Position numbers and translations under genes: made by a program. Shown here in pieces: positions 18,352-27,069 of a stretch of DNA of 64,000 bases (positions are counted from its first letter, which is position 1; the number at the start of each line of letters is the position of its first letter). The stretch is from Rhodococcus spelaei (GTDB lineage: Bacteria; Actinomycetota; Actinomycetes; Mycobacteriales; Mycobacteriaceae): positions 683,918-747,917 of the forward strand of contig NZ_VIGH01000001.1 of NCBI RefSeq assembly GCF_006704125.1, read 5' to 3'. The notes below the pieces were generated by a model that was not told the DNA's origin, searched no databases, and was given only the letters and a program-made list of their open reading frames with translations.

Positions 18352-19560
18352 GTGGTCGGCCCCGTGAGCCCGGATTTCGATCCTGCCGTGTGGCGGGAGT
18401 TCGGCCGACCACTGGTCGGAGCCTCGGGCACCGGACCGCTGGACGGGATGACCGTCGCGGTCAAGGACCTGTTCGACGTCGAAGGACGTCGGGTCGGGGC
18501 GGGCAACCCCGACTGGCTCGCCGAGTCGGCACCGGCCGCGCACACCGCGCCGGCGCCCGCCGCGCTGCTCGCCGCCGGCGCGACGATCGCGGGAATCGCC
18601 CGCACCGACGAGTTCGCGTACAGCCTGGCCGGGACGAACGGGCACTACGGGACTCCGCCGAATCCCGCAGCGCCGGACCGGATCCCGGGCGGATCCAGCT
18701 CCGGCCCTGTCAGCGCGGTAGCGCTCGGGCAGGCCACGGTCGGGCTGGGCACCGACACCGCCGGATCGATCCGAGTCCCGGCGTCGTACCAGGGCCTCTA
18801 CGGGATCCGTCCGACGCAGGGCGCGGTGCCGACCGACGGACTGGTGCCACTTGCACCGTCCTTCGACACCGTCGGGTGGTTGGCCAGGGACCCCGAGACT
18901 CTGCTCGCGGTCGGCCGGGTGCTGCTGCCGAGCCGAGACCGACGGCCGTTCACGCGGGCGATCGTCTCCGACGACCTGTTTTCGGTGGCGTCGGTGCAGG
19001 TGCGCAGCGCGACCGGAGTGGCGATCGCGGACTGGCGGGGCGAGTCGGATCTGCCACCGCTCGAGGAGCGGTCCTTCGACGCAGCCTGCTTGCCTGCCGC
19101 GGTCCGCGACTTCCAGACCGTGCAGGGCTGGGAGGCATGGCAGGCGAACGGGCCGTGGATCTCCCGGCACTGGGACAGTCTGAACCCCGACGTCCGTTCG
19201 CGATTCGAGAAGGCCGCCGGGTACACCGTTACCGACCGCGACCGGGCGAGTGTGCGGCTGGCCGAGTTCGCTGCGGAACTCGACCGAATCCTCGGCGACG
19301 ACCTGATGCTGCTGCCGTCGGCCTCGTCGGTGGCGCCGACGCGAGCGGAGGCGTCGCTCGGCGGGCCGGTGGTCGAACGCGCCCGCGCAGCGACGTTCGC
19401 CCTCACCTGCATCGCCGGCGCGACCGGTCGCTGCGCGGTGAGCGTGCCGGTGCCGACTTCCGACGGCATCCCGGTCGGGCTGTGCCTCGTCGGGCCGCGC
19501 GGGCGCGACCTCGACGTGCTCGAGCTAGTTGCGCGACTCGGAGGACACGAGGCTCGGTGA
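18352..19560 (+). CDS. Amidase signature family enzyme
   Basis: Encodes 402 residues from GTG with an AGGAGG site 7 bases upstream. The Ser-cisSer-Lys triad is visible: Lys in MTVAVKDLFDV, cis-Ser in PGGSSSGPVSAV and the nucleophile Ser in GTDTAGSIRVPAS. Shorter than GatA (about 480) and lacking partner gatB/gatC genes, so it is a stand-alone amide hydrolase. Substrate unknown. Its stop is two bases from the end of the convergent glycosyltransferase. Confidence 0.88.
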   Translation: MVGPVSPDFDPAVWREFGRPLVGASGTGPLDGMTVAVKDLFDVEGRRVGAGNPDWLAESAPAAHTAPAPAALLAAGATIAGIARTDEFAYSLAGTNGHYGTPPNPAAPDRIPGGSSSGPVSAVALGQATVGLGTDTAGSIRVPASYQGLYGIRPTQGAVPTDGLVPLAPSFDTVGWLARDPETLLAVGRVLLPSRDRRPFTRAIVSDDLFSVASVQVRSATGVAIADWRGESDLPPLEERSFDAACLPAAVRDFQTVQGWEAWQANGPWISRHWDSLNPDVRSRFEKAAGYTVTDRDRASVRLAEFAAELDRILGDDLMLLPSASSVAPTRAEASLGGPVVERARAATFALTCIAGATGRCAVSVPVPTSDGIPVGLCLVGPRGRDLDVLELVARLGGHEAR

Positions 19561-19562
19561 CA

Positions 19563-20654
19563 TCACACGAGTTCGAGCAGTCGGTCTGCGGCGACCACAG
19601 CCCCGTCGGTGGCCCGGATTCGTGAACCTGTCGCCGCTGCGGCCTGTCGGTAGGCGGGGGAGTCGAGCAGTGCTTCGAGCGCATTCCGGATCTGTTGGGG
19701 GGAAGCACTTTTCCTTAGGGTCAGCCCGGCACCGGCGCGAGCGACCGCGGCGCCGACCATCGGTTGGTCGAGCATCGGATGCATGGGCAGGATCAGCAGC
19801 GGAACGTCGTAGGACAGCGCGCGCATCGCGGTTCCGTGACCGCCGTGCCCGACCACCGCTGCGCAATGCGGCATCAGTCGGTCGTGCGGGAAGGCGCGAT
19901 GCATCTCGACATTCGACGGGGATCGGAGCTCCGCGGGGTCGATGCTGGCGCCGGTGGTGACCACCGCCGAGACATCCATGACGGCGACAGCGTCGAGTAC
20001 GCGTTGGAGTACCTCCCGTTGGCCGGCAAATGCGATCGTGCTGAGGCTGACCAGGATTCGCCGGCCATCGGCGGCGGCGTGCGAGGGAGTGGTGTCTTGA
20101 ACCACGCCTGACCAGACCGCGTTGGAGGGTTCGGGTCCGGCCGGGTCGAGTTCGCGATCCGTACAGACGAGTACTAGATCTGCCGCGTCCCACAACCTTC
20201 GGGGATTCTGGCGTCTGACGCGGCCGACGGTCCCGATGGGTCCGCGGAACCATGGCCCGCGGAAGTATCCGTAGAAGGTGTGCACCAGTGCTGCGTGCCG
20301 CATCCCGGCATGTGAGGCGGCGTCGAGGACGCCCAGCAGCATGCAATCCACGACGACCAGGTCCGCCGGATCCGATCGGACGACCTCGAGCATGTCCTCG
20401 CCCATACCGCGGCCGGTGAACATCCGAAGGTATGAAGCCAGACCCTTCGCATTGGATTTCGCCTCGGCCGAGGACCAGGGCGGGCTGCGTCGATACGGTC
20501 GGAAGGCGAGTCCGTCGGATTCGACGGCCGTGCGCTGCCGTTCGTGGCCGAGCACCCGGACGCGATGTCCGCGGCGGGCGAGCTCGCGGCCGATGCCGAG
20601 CATCGGTGGCACGTTGCCGCCGGCATCGAGGGTGACGAGCAGGATCTCGGACAT
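19563..20654 (-). CDS. UGT/MGT-type glycosyltransferase (GT1-like)
   Basis: Encodes 363 residues; the ATG (MSEILLVTL) follows a GAAGGGGG ribosome site. A GT-B fold is indicated by the N-terminal DAGGNVPPMLGIGRELARRGH and by the C-terminal donor-site text PHCAAVVGHGGHGTAMRAL with a following LPMHPMLDQ, as in macrolide/UGT-type transferases. Acceptor and sugar cannot be predicted. No natural-product cluster surrounds it. Confidence 0.8.
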   Translation of the reverse strand: MSEILLVTLDAGGNVPPMLGIGRELARRGHRVRVLGHERQRTAVESDGLAFRPYRRSPPWSSAEAKSNAKGLASYLRMFTGRGMGEDMLEVVRSDPADLVVVDCMLLGVLDAASHAGMRHAALVHTFYGYFRGPWFRGPIGTVGRVRRQNPRRLWDAADLVLVCTDRELDPAGPEPSNAVWSGVVQDTTPSHAAADGRRILVSLSTIAFAGQREVLQRVLDAVAVMDVSAVVTTGASIDPAELRSPSNVEMHRAFPHDRLMPHCAAVVGHGGHGTAMRALSYDVPLLILPMHPMLDQPMVGAAVARAGAGLTLRKSASPQQIRNALEALLDSPAYRQAAAATGSRIRATDGAVVAADRLLELV

Positions 20655-20800
20655 GTCAGCCCCCTTCGAGGCTCGACCGAACCGTGCGCAGCACGCGGCG
20701 CTCGGCATCCACCCGGCGGAGGTCGCGGTCCGGGCACCCATTTGTGTACCGACGGTCGGATCTCATGGTGATTCGAGTTAACGCCACGTATGGGCGTCCT

Positions 20801-21658
20801 TCAACCGCGTGCGAAGCGCAGCGCGGCCCCGGGCACGAGTTGCGCGGCCGCAGCCAGGTCGTCGTCCACGACCACCGCGATCACCGGGTAGCCCCCGGTC
20901 ACCGGATGGTCGGCGAGGAAGAGCACCGGCTGCCCGCCCGCAGGCACCTGCAGCGCGCCCGGCACCATGCCCTCGCTGGGCAGTTCGCCTCGGTCGGCGC
21001 GCTCCAGCGGTACCGGCCCCTCGAGTCGCATACCGACGCGGTTGCTGTCCTGCGTCACCGTCCACGCCTGGCCCAACAGGGTGTCCAGGGCGCCGGCGGT
21101 GAACATCTCGTCGCGCGGACCGAGCCGAACGTGAAGCGTTGCTGCCCCGACGGTCGGGGGTGGGGGAATCAGTTCCTCGGCGGGCCACTGCCGCGCCATC
21201 GTGCCGATCGGTATCCGATCACCGGTGCGGATCGACGGCGGTCCGAGTTCGGCGAGGGTGTCGGTGGCCCGACTGCCGAGAGTCGGTGGCGCGTCCACCC
21301 CGCCGCGCACGGCCAGGTAGCTGCGCAGTCCGGCGGTTGCGTGGCCGAGGGTCAGGACGTCGCCGTCGGACAGGTGTGTCGCGCTGTAGTCCCCGCACGG
21401 AATGCCGTTGACCCGCAACGGAACCCGTGCCCCGGTCACCGCGACCGTGGCCTGTCCGTGGGCGCGGACCTGCAGGCCGCCGAGCGTCACCTCGAGGGTG
21501 GCGGCGCCGGGGTCGTTGCCCACCAACCGGTTTGCGCTGTCGTGCGAGCGTCGATCGGCGGCGCCCGAGGTCCCGACACCGAGCGCCGCGTAGCCCGGCC
21601 GGCCCCGGTCCTGGACCGTCACCAGGACCCCGCCGCGCACGACTTCCAACCAACTCAC
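20801..21658 (-). CDS. pxpC: 5-oxoprolinase subunit PxpC (biotin-dependent carboxyltransferase fold)
   Basis: Encodes 285 residues from GTG (VSWLEVV). PxpA, PxpB and PxpC together hydrolyse 5-oxoproline to glutamate with ATP. The family text is complete: VQDRGRPGYAALGVGTSGAAD, RSYLAVRGGVD, DSNRVGMRLEG and ADHPVTGGYPVIAVV. Unusually it is 2.2 kb away from pxpB, separated by two genes on the other strand. Confidence 0.9.
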   Translation of the reverse strand: MSWLEVVRGGVLVTVQDRGRPGYAALGVGTSGAADRRSHDSANRLVGNDPGAATLEVTLGGLQVRAHGQATVAVTGARVPLRVNGIPCGDYSATHLSDGDVLTLGHATAGLRSYLAVRGGVDAPPTLGSRATDTLAELGPPSIRTGDRIPIGTMARQWPAEELIPPPPTVGAATLHVRLGPRDEMFTAGALDTLLGQAWTVTQDSNRVGMRLEGPVPLERADRGELPSEGMVPGALQVPAGGQPVLFLADHPVTGGYPVIAVVVDDDLAAAAQLVPGAALRFARG

Positions 21659-21704
21659 CGCACAATTGTCGCCCACCGCGAGCGGGCCGCCGCAGCATCG
21701 CCGA

Positions 21705-22235
21705 ATGTCGACCGCCGTGCTGTACGGGCTGGGAACCGTGCTGCCGCTGCTCCTCGGCGCCGCGGTGGGTCTGCGTTTCGACTTGCCGCGAACCGTTCTC
21801 GCAGCTCTGATGGCCTTCGGCGCGGGCACGATGGTGGCCGCGGTGTCCACCGAACTGTTCCAGCCGGCGTTCGAGGCGGAGGGTGGTCTGGTCGCCGGAA
21901 TCGCGCTGATGGCGGGCGCGTTGGTGTACGTGGTGTCCGACCATCTCATCGAGAACAAACTCGGCCCGGCGGCGCTCGGCTGGGCATTGATGCTCGGCTC
22001 GCTCTTGGACGGCATTCCGGAGAACACCGCACTCGGTGTCTCGCTGGGCGGCGGGGGAGGCGTCGTGCTGCTCGTCGCAATCGCGGTGGGCAATGTGCCC
22101 GAGGCGTTCGCCGGAGGGGCGACGATCGCGGTGCTGGCGGACTCGCTGATGCCCGAGGCGTATCGGGAGGGCGGCTGGTGGGTGGGCCTGTCCACCGCGC
22201 TCGGATTCCTGGTCGCGTTCGCCCTCGGCGGGTAG
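21705..22235 (+). CDS. ZIP-like metal transporter
   Basis: Encodes 176 residues, nearly all in about six membrane helices. The motifs LLDGIPENTALG and GNVPEAFAGG resemble the metal-site helices IV and V of ZIP permeases (HNxPEG and related). Shorter than most ZIP proteins (around 240) and lacking a His-rich loop. A divalent-cation role is inferred; the zinc ABC transporter about 3 kb away is consistent but not proof. Divergent from pxpC. Confidence 0.65.
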   Translation: MSTAVLYGLGTVLPLLLGAAVGLRFDLPRTVLAALMAFGAGTMVAAVSTELFQPAFEAEGGLVAGIALMAGALVYVVSDHLIENKLGPAALGWALMLGSLLDGIPENTALGVSLGGGGGVVLLVAIAVGNVPEAFAGGATIAVLADSLMPEAYREGGWWVGLSTALGFLVAFALGG

Positions 22236-22310
22236 CGGACGAGGGTGCACCCCCGTCGGATTTTCCCGGGAACCGTGACCGCAGGCGCACACTCGACGGG
22301 GATGCCCGCG

Positions 22311-22341
22311 TTGACCTCAAGTGCACTCGAGGTCCTAGCGT
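22311..22341 (+). promoter_or_regulatory. MerR/SoxR-type promoter with 19-bp spacer for the MFS gene
   Basis: TTGACC (22311-22316) and TAGCGT (22336-22341) are separated by 19 bp. The spacer is filled by the near-perfect palindrome ACCTCAAGTGCACTCGAGGT (22314-22333). An over-long spacer with a central dyad is the hallmark of MerR-family promoters, and the half-site CCTCAAGT matches the SoxR box. The predicted start of transcription falls on or next to the ATG at 22349. Confidence 0.72.
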
Positions 22342-22348
22342 TGCGGTC

Positions 22349-23746
22349 ATGCAGCTGAGCAAGACAGAGCCCCCGCCCCGAGTCCGCGGCTGGCGCGAAC
22401 TACTCGGGCCCGCCTACCTCGGACCGATGGTCGTGCTTGCGGGCGGGGTCGCGCTCTACGCGATCAACATCTACCTGACCACGAGCCTGCTCCCGTCGGC
22501 GATCGACGAGATCGGCGGGGCGCGGCTCTACGCTTGGGCCACAACGATATTCCTCGTGGCCTCGGTGGTCGCCGCGGTGCTCGTCAGCAGGCTGCTCGCG
22601 GCGGCAGGCCCACGCGGTGCGTACCTGGCCGCGGTCGCCGTGTTCGCGGTGGGCACCGTCGTCTGCGCGGCCGCACCCGACATGGCGATCCTGTTACTCG
22701 GACGGGCTCTGCAGGGCTTCGGCGGGGGGCTGCTGAGCGGGCTCGGCTACGCGCTCATCCGGTCCGTCCTGCCCCCGCACCTGTGGGCGCGGGCGTCGGC
22801 GTTGGTGTCGGGGATGTGGGGGCTGGGGACCTTCGTCGGTCCGTCCCTCGGCGGGCTGTTCGCCCAGTTCGGCGCGTGGCGTTTGGCGTTCGTGGTGCTC
22901 GCGGTGCTGGCGGCCGGAATCGGCGCCATGGTGCCGCGCTACATCTCGGGCCGACGGCCCGACGAGGCTACGCCGGACGTGGTTCCGGTCCGGTCGATGC
23001 TGTTGCTCTCGTCCGCGGCGCTGGTGGTGAGCGTGGCGAGTCTGGCGACGCATGCCGGGGTCGCCGCCGCGGGGGTGCTGGCCGGGTTGGCGCTGCTGGT
23101 GGCCTTCGTGGTCTGCGAGCGGGGGTCGACCGTGCGGGTGCTGCCGGCCACCACGTTCACCGCGCGCAACCATCTCAAGTGGGCCTACCTGACCATTGCC
23201 CTGCTGGCGGTCGCGTCCACGGCCGAGACGTTCGTGCCGCTGTTCGGTCAGCGGCTCGGTGGCCTCGCACCGGTCGCCGCGGGATTCCTCGGTGCGGCGC
23301 TGGCGGTGGGCTGGACGATCGGTGAGTTGTCCAGTGCGGGCGTCGCCCGCCCCCGGGTGGTCCGGGCGGTGGTGGTCGCCGGTCCGGCGCTGGTGGCGCT
23401 CGGCCTCTTCGCGGCGTCCCTCGGCCAGCGTGAGACGTCGTCCGGGTGGGTGATCGCGACCTGGGTCGCGGCGTTGGTGGTCGCAGGTGCGGGCATCGGC
23501 GTCGCCTGGCCGCACCTTGCGACCTTCGTGATGGGCAGCGTCGACGACCCGGGGGAGGGTGGCCGGGCGGCCGCGGCGATCAACACGGTTCAGTTGGTGG
23601 CCAACGCGTTCGGGTCTGCGCTGGCCGGGGTGCTGGTGAATCTCGGCGGCTCGATGGCAGGGTCGGCGCAGTTGCTGTTCGGCCTGTTCGCGGTGGTCGC
23701 CGTCGTCGCGGTGCCGATGGCGTGGCGCTCGGCGCCGGTCCGGTAG
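22349..23746 (+). CDS. MFS transporter (DHA2-like efflux)
   Basis: Encodes 465 residues from ATG with about 12-14 helices. LGPAYLGPMVVLAGGVALYAINIYLTTS-type first helix text, AAGPRGAYLAAV at the motif A position and GRALQGFGGGLLSGLGYALI in helix 4-5 place it among drug-export MFS proteins. A MerR/SoxR-like promoter sits directly upstream, with almost no leader. No MerR gene lies in the window, so control would be from elsewhere. The gene splits pxpC from pxpB. Confidence 0.85.
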   Translation: MQLSKTEPPPRVRGWRELLGPAYLGPMVVLAGGVALYAINIYLTTSLLPSAIDEIGGARLYAWATTIFLVASVVAAVLVSRLLAAAGPRGAYLAAVAVFAVGTVVCAAAPDMAILLLGRALQGFGGGLLSGLGYALIRSVLPPHLWARASALVSGMWGLGTFVGPSLGGLFAQFGAWRLAFVVLAVLAAGIGAMVPRYISGRRPDEATPDVVPVRSMLLLSSAALVVSVASLATHAGVAAAGVLAGLALLVAFVVCERGSTVRVLPATTFTARNHLKWAYLTIALLAVASTAETFVPLFGQRLGGLAPVAAGFLGAALAVGWTIGELSSAGVARPRVVRAVVVAGPALVALGLFAASLGQRETSSGWVIATWVAALVVAGAGIGVAWPHLATFVMGSVDDPGEGGRAAAAINTVQLVANAFGSALAGVLVNLGGSMAGSAQLLFGLFAVVAVVAVPMAWRSAPVR

Positions 23747-23816
23747 TCCGCCGAGTGTGCACCTGCCGGGGCATCGCCCGAGTGGCGGCGACCGTATGCG
23801 CACTCTCGGCGACGGG

Positions 23817-24428
23817 TCAGAGCGCGTGGAACCGAACGGTGACGCCGGGATGCAGCAGTGCGGGCGGATCCCGGTCCGCGTCCCACATGCGCGCGTCGGT
23901 GCTGCCGATCAGTTGCCAGCCGCCGGGCGAGGACCGCGGGTAGACGCCGGAGAACTCGCCCGCCAGCCCGACCGCCCCGGCTGGGACCGCGACCCGTGGC
24001 GTCGCGCGGCGCGGCACCCGCAGCGCGGGGTCGCCGCCGACCAGGTAGCCGAAGCCGGGGGCGAAGCCGGCGAACGCGACCGTCCAGTCGCGGCCGACGT
24101 GTGCGGCGATCACGCCCTCGACGCCGAGCCCGGTCAGCTGCCCGACCTCCGGTAGGTCGGGTCCGTCGTAGCGGACGCCGATCCGGACCGGCGCGGCGGC
24201 CTCGCTGTCAGCGCCTGCCAGCGGTCGGGTCTCGCGCAGCCAACGCGCGATCGCGTCCCGGCCGGTCGCCGCGCGGTCGAAGCGCACCAGGACGGTGCGG
24301 GCCGCCGGGACGAGGTCGACCACGCCGGCGAGGCGATCGGCGTCCAGGGCCCGGAAGTACGCGAGAACCGTGTCGAGGTCGTCGAACTCGGCGAGCACCG
24401 CGCTGTCGCCCGCGTCGAGCAGACGCAT
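23817..24428 (-). CDS. pxpB: 5-oxoprolinase subunit PxpB (KipI-like)
   Basis: Encodes 203 residues. The ATG overlaps the pxpA stop (TGATG), so the two are translationally coupled. The KipI/allophanate-hydrolase subunit 1 signature is clear: AFAGFAPGFGYLVGGDPALRVPRRATPR and PGGWQLIGSTDARMWD. Works with PxpC, which lies 2.2 kb downstream beyond two genes on the plus strand. Confidence 0.9.
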   Translation of the reverse strand: MRLLDAGDSAVLAEFDDLDTVLAYFRALDADRLAGVVDLVPAARTVLVRFDRAATGRDAIARWLRETRPLAGADSEAAAPVRIGVRYDGPDLPEVGQLTGLGVEGVIAAHVGRDWTVAFAGFAPGFGYLVGGDPALRVPRRATPRVAVPAGAVGLAGEFSGVYPRSSPGGWQLIGSTDARMWDADRDPPALLHPGVTVRFHAL

Positions 24429-25186
24429 CAGACGAAGGGGGCCAGGTCGACGCCGGCGGCCTCGAGTCGTTCGCGTATCCGTTCGGCCATCGCGACCGCG
24501 GCAGGCGAGTCGCCGTGCACGCACACCGACTCCGGGTGCACGGTCAGGATTGTGCCGTCGACGGCCTCGACCTCGGACCGTTCGACCATCCGGAGCACGC
24601 GGGCCGCAACGGCTTCCGGGTCCGAGAGCACCGCGCCCGGGGTTCTACGGGAAACAAGTTCGCCGGTCGGCGTGTACGCCCGGTCGGCGAACGCCTCTGT
24701 CACCGTGCGCAGGCCGGCGGCCTCGGCCTCGGCGAGGAACGCCGAACCGGGCAGCCCGAGAACCGGGAGGGTGGGGTCGTACGCGACCACCGCCGCGACC
24801 ACCGCGCGGGCCTGCTCGCGATGGTGCACGATCGTGTTGTACAGCGCGCCATGCGGTTTCACGTATCCCACTGCGGAGCCGCCGGCCTGGGCGAGGCCGT
24901 CGAGTGCGCCGATCTGGTAGATCACGTCGGCGGTGAGGTCCGCGGGCGCGACGTCGACGAACCGCCTGCCGAACCCGGCGAGGTCGTGGTAGCCGACCTG
25001 CGCGCCGATCCGGACGGTGCGTTGGGCGGCGGCCCGGCAGGTGGTCAGCAGTGTGGTGGGGTCGCCGGCATGGAAGCCGCAGGCGATGTTGGCGCTGGTC
25101 ACCACGGTCAGCATGGCCTCGTCGTCGCCGAGTCGCCAGGCGCCGAAGCTCTCGCCGAGGTCGCTGTTGAGATCGATGGACGCCAT
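24428..25186 (-). CDS. pxpA: 5-oxoprolinase subunit PxpA (LamB/YcsF family)
   Basis: Encodes 252 residues from ATG. The signature [13 protein letters not shown] at the N-terminus, [14 protein letters not shown] near residue 32 and [10 protein letters not shown] near 115 are diagnostic of LamB/YcsF proteins. Acts with PxpBC in ATP-dependent 5-oxoproline hydrolysis, a repair or nutrient route for pyroglutamate. First gene of the pxpAB unit. Confidence 0.93.
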   Translation of the reverse strand: MASIDLNSDLGESFGAWRLGDDEAMLTVVTSANIACGFHAGDPTTLLTTCRAAAQRTVRIGAQVGYHDLAGFGRRFVDVAPADLTADVIYQIGALDGLAQAGGSAVGYVKPHGALYNTIVHHREQARAVVAAVVAYDPTLPVLGLPGSAFLAEAEAAGLRTVTEAFADRAYTPTGELVSRRTPGAVLSDPEAVAARVLRMVERSEVEAVDGTILTVHPESVCVHGDSPAAVAMAERIRERLEAAGVDLAPFV

Positions 25187-25316
25187 TCCCCGAATCCTAA
25201 GCGTCGGCCGTGGTGATCGTCGCGTTCCGGCACACACCTTCTGTCGCCGTCACGCCCGTACCGGTCGCTTACAGGGTGTGTGACGGCGCCAACGTGTGTG
25301 TGCGGAACCGGACCCG

Positions 25317-26204
25317 TCAGGCAGCGACCGCGACCGGCTTGCGACCGGCCCCGCGACCGCGCCGCGCCCCGACCGCCCGGCAGATCAGGTAGATCACGAA
25401 CGAGATGGTGGTGACGAAGGTCGACACCGGCACGCCGGGGGCAAGCGAGAGCAGAATGCCGCCGACCGCCGCTATCTCGGCGAACACGATGGAGAGGACT
25501 GTGGTCCGCAGCGGGCTCGACGTGATGCGGGCGGCCGCGGCGGCCGGGGTGATCAGCAGCGAGAGCACCAGCAGCGCCCCGACGATCTGCACGCCGAGGG
25601 CGGCGGCGACGCCGACCAGCACGGCGAACACGATGGACAGCGCGCGGATCGGCACGCCGCGAGCCCGCGCGACCTCCGGGTCGGTGCTGGCGAACAGCAG
25701 CGGCCGGTACACGACGAGCAGCACGGCCAGTACCAGCACTGCGCACACCAGCAGCAGTTGCAGTCCGCTGTTGCCGACGCCGACGATCTGCCCGACCAGC
25801 AGCGAGAAGCTGGTGCCGGTGCGGCCGGGGTAGAGCCACATGAACAGCACGGACAGGCCGAGGCCGAACGACATGATCACGCCGATCACCGAATCGCGTT
25901 CGCGGGCCTTGGATCCGAGCAGGCCGAACAGAACGGCCGCGATGACGGAACCGACGATGGCACCGACGCCGACGCTGATCCCGGCGAGCAGGGCGGCCGA
26001 GGCGCCGGTCAGTGACAGTTCGCTGGTGCCGTGCACCGCGAACGACATCTGCCTGCTGATGATCAGCGGTCCGATCGCGCCGGCGAGCAGACCGAGGATC
26101 GCGGCCGCGAGCAGCGCCTGCTGCACGAAGTCGTAGTGCAGCAGGTCCACGGTGGCCTGCCAGTCGAACATCTTCGACAGCGCATCGGAGAGCTTCTCGT
26201 TCAT
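25317..26204 (-). CDS. znuB: Zinc/metal ABC transporter permease (ZnuB-like)
   Basis: Encodes 295 residues with eight or so membrane helices, an ABC-3 family permease. Typical text includes FVQQALLAAAILGLLAGAIGP, FAVHGTSELSLTGASAALL and VQIVGALLVLSLLITPAAAA. ATG overlaps the stop of the ATPase gene (ATGA). Last gene of the znuA-znuC-znuB operon. Metal specificity (zinc rather than manganese) is inferred from the partner binding protein. Confidence 0.9.
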   Translation of the reverse strand: MNEKLSDALSKMFDWQATVDLLHYDFVQQALLAAAILGLLAGAIGPLIISRQMSFAVHGTSELSLTGASAALLAGISVGVGAIVGSVIAAVLFGLLGSKARERDSVIGVIMSFGLGLSVLFMWLYPGRTGTSFSLLVGQIVGVGNSGLQLLLVCAVLVLAVLLVVYRPLLFASTDPEVARARGVPIRALSIVFAVLVGVAAALGVQIVGALLVLSLLITPAAAAARITSSPLRTTVLSIVFAEIAAVGGILLSLAPGVPVSTFVTTISFVIYLICRAVGARRGRGAGRKPVAVAA

Positions 26205-27049
26205 GCGTGGTCCTCGTGGTGTGCGCAGTCGGTGCGCAGTTCGCCGGCGCCGCCGAGCGCGTCGATGGCGTCGCCGGTGCCGACCACGACCAGTCGTCCT
26301 CGCACGTGCAGCACCTCGACGTCGGTCTGGTAGAGCTCGGAGAGCACCTCGGAGGTCATCACCTCGGCGGCGGTGCCGATCCGGAAGCGGCCGTCGACCA
26401 GGTACAGCACCCGGTCGACGAGCGGCAGGATCGGGTTGATCTCGTGCGTGACGAACAGGACGGCGGTGCCGTGACCGACCCTGCGCCGGTTGATCAGGTC
26501 GGACACCCGGTGCTGGTTCGCCAGGTCCAGGCTGAGCAGCGGCTCGTCGCACAGCAGCACCCGCGGATCGCCGACGAGGGCCTGGGCCACGCGCAATCGC
26601 TGCTGTTCGCCGCCGGACAGCGAGCCGACCGGCGCGTCGGCGTAGGACTGGGCGCCGACCTCGGTGATGGCCGCGTCCACGACGGCGTTGCGGCTGCGTC
26701 GGTTTCGCAGCCCGGTGCCCCAGCGGTGACCGTCCACGCCGAGCCCGACCAGGTCGCGGCCGCGCAGCGGCAGGCCTTCGTCCATGGACTTCTGCTGGGG
26801 GATGTACCCGACGTTCGGGTTGCCGAGGCGGACCGGGCTGCCTGCGATGTGGGCGGTACCCGCTGTCAGTGGCACCTGACCGAGGAGCATCTTCAGCAGC
26901 GAGGTCTTGCCGGATCCGTTGGGGCCGAGCACTGCGACGAACTCGCCGGGGGCGACTTCGAGGTCGAGGCCGGACCAGAGCGTGCGGTCGCCGTACGCGA
27001 GCCGCGCGCCGTGGAGTTCGACGGCAGGGGCGGGGGTTTCGGTTGTCAC
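26201..27049 (-). CDS. znuC: Zinc/metal ABC transporter ATPase (ZnuC-like)
   Basis: Encodes 282 residues from GTG. Walker A is GPNGSGKTSLLK (near 43), the signature is SLSGGEQQRLRVAQAL, Walker B is VLLCDEPLLSLD and the switch His is in FVTHEIN. Belongs to the metal-uptake ABC-3 group by its pairing with a ZnuB-like permease and a ZnuA-like binding protein. A C-terminal His-rich tail (CAHHEDHA) may bind metal. Confidence 0.92.
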   Translation of the reverse strand: MTTETPAPAVELHGARLAYGDRTLWSGLDLEVAPGEFVAVLGPNGSGKTSLLKMLLGQVPLTAGTAHIAGSPVRLGNPNVGYIPQQKSMDEGLPLRGRDLVGLGVDGHRWGTGLRNRRSRNAVVDAAITEVGAQSYADAPVGSLSGGEQQRLRVAQALVGDPRVLLCDEPLLSLDLANQHRVSDLINRRRVGHGTAVLFVTHEINPILPLVDRVLYLVDGRFRIGTAAEVMTSEVLSELYQTDVEVLHVRGRLVVVGTGDAIDALGGAGELRTDCAHHEDHA

Positions 27050-27069
27050 GTGATGGGCCTCAGTGTCCG

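Noticed and set aside
20684-22348. A very long plus-strand open frame running into the MFS gene
   Set aside because: It lies antisense to pxpC and out of frame with the ZIP-like gene, has Arg/His-rich low-complexity content, and matches no family. GC-rich codon bias produces such open antisense frames. Only the part from 22349 is real.
25223-25310. Imperfect inverted repeat GTTCCGGCACACAC / GTGTGTGTGCGGAAC between znuB and pxpA
   Set aside because: It may help terminate znuABC, but the arms are about 60 bases apart with a one-base bulge, so I did not list it as a feature.
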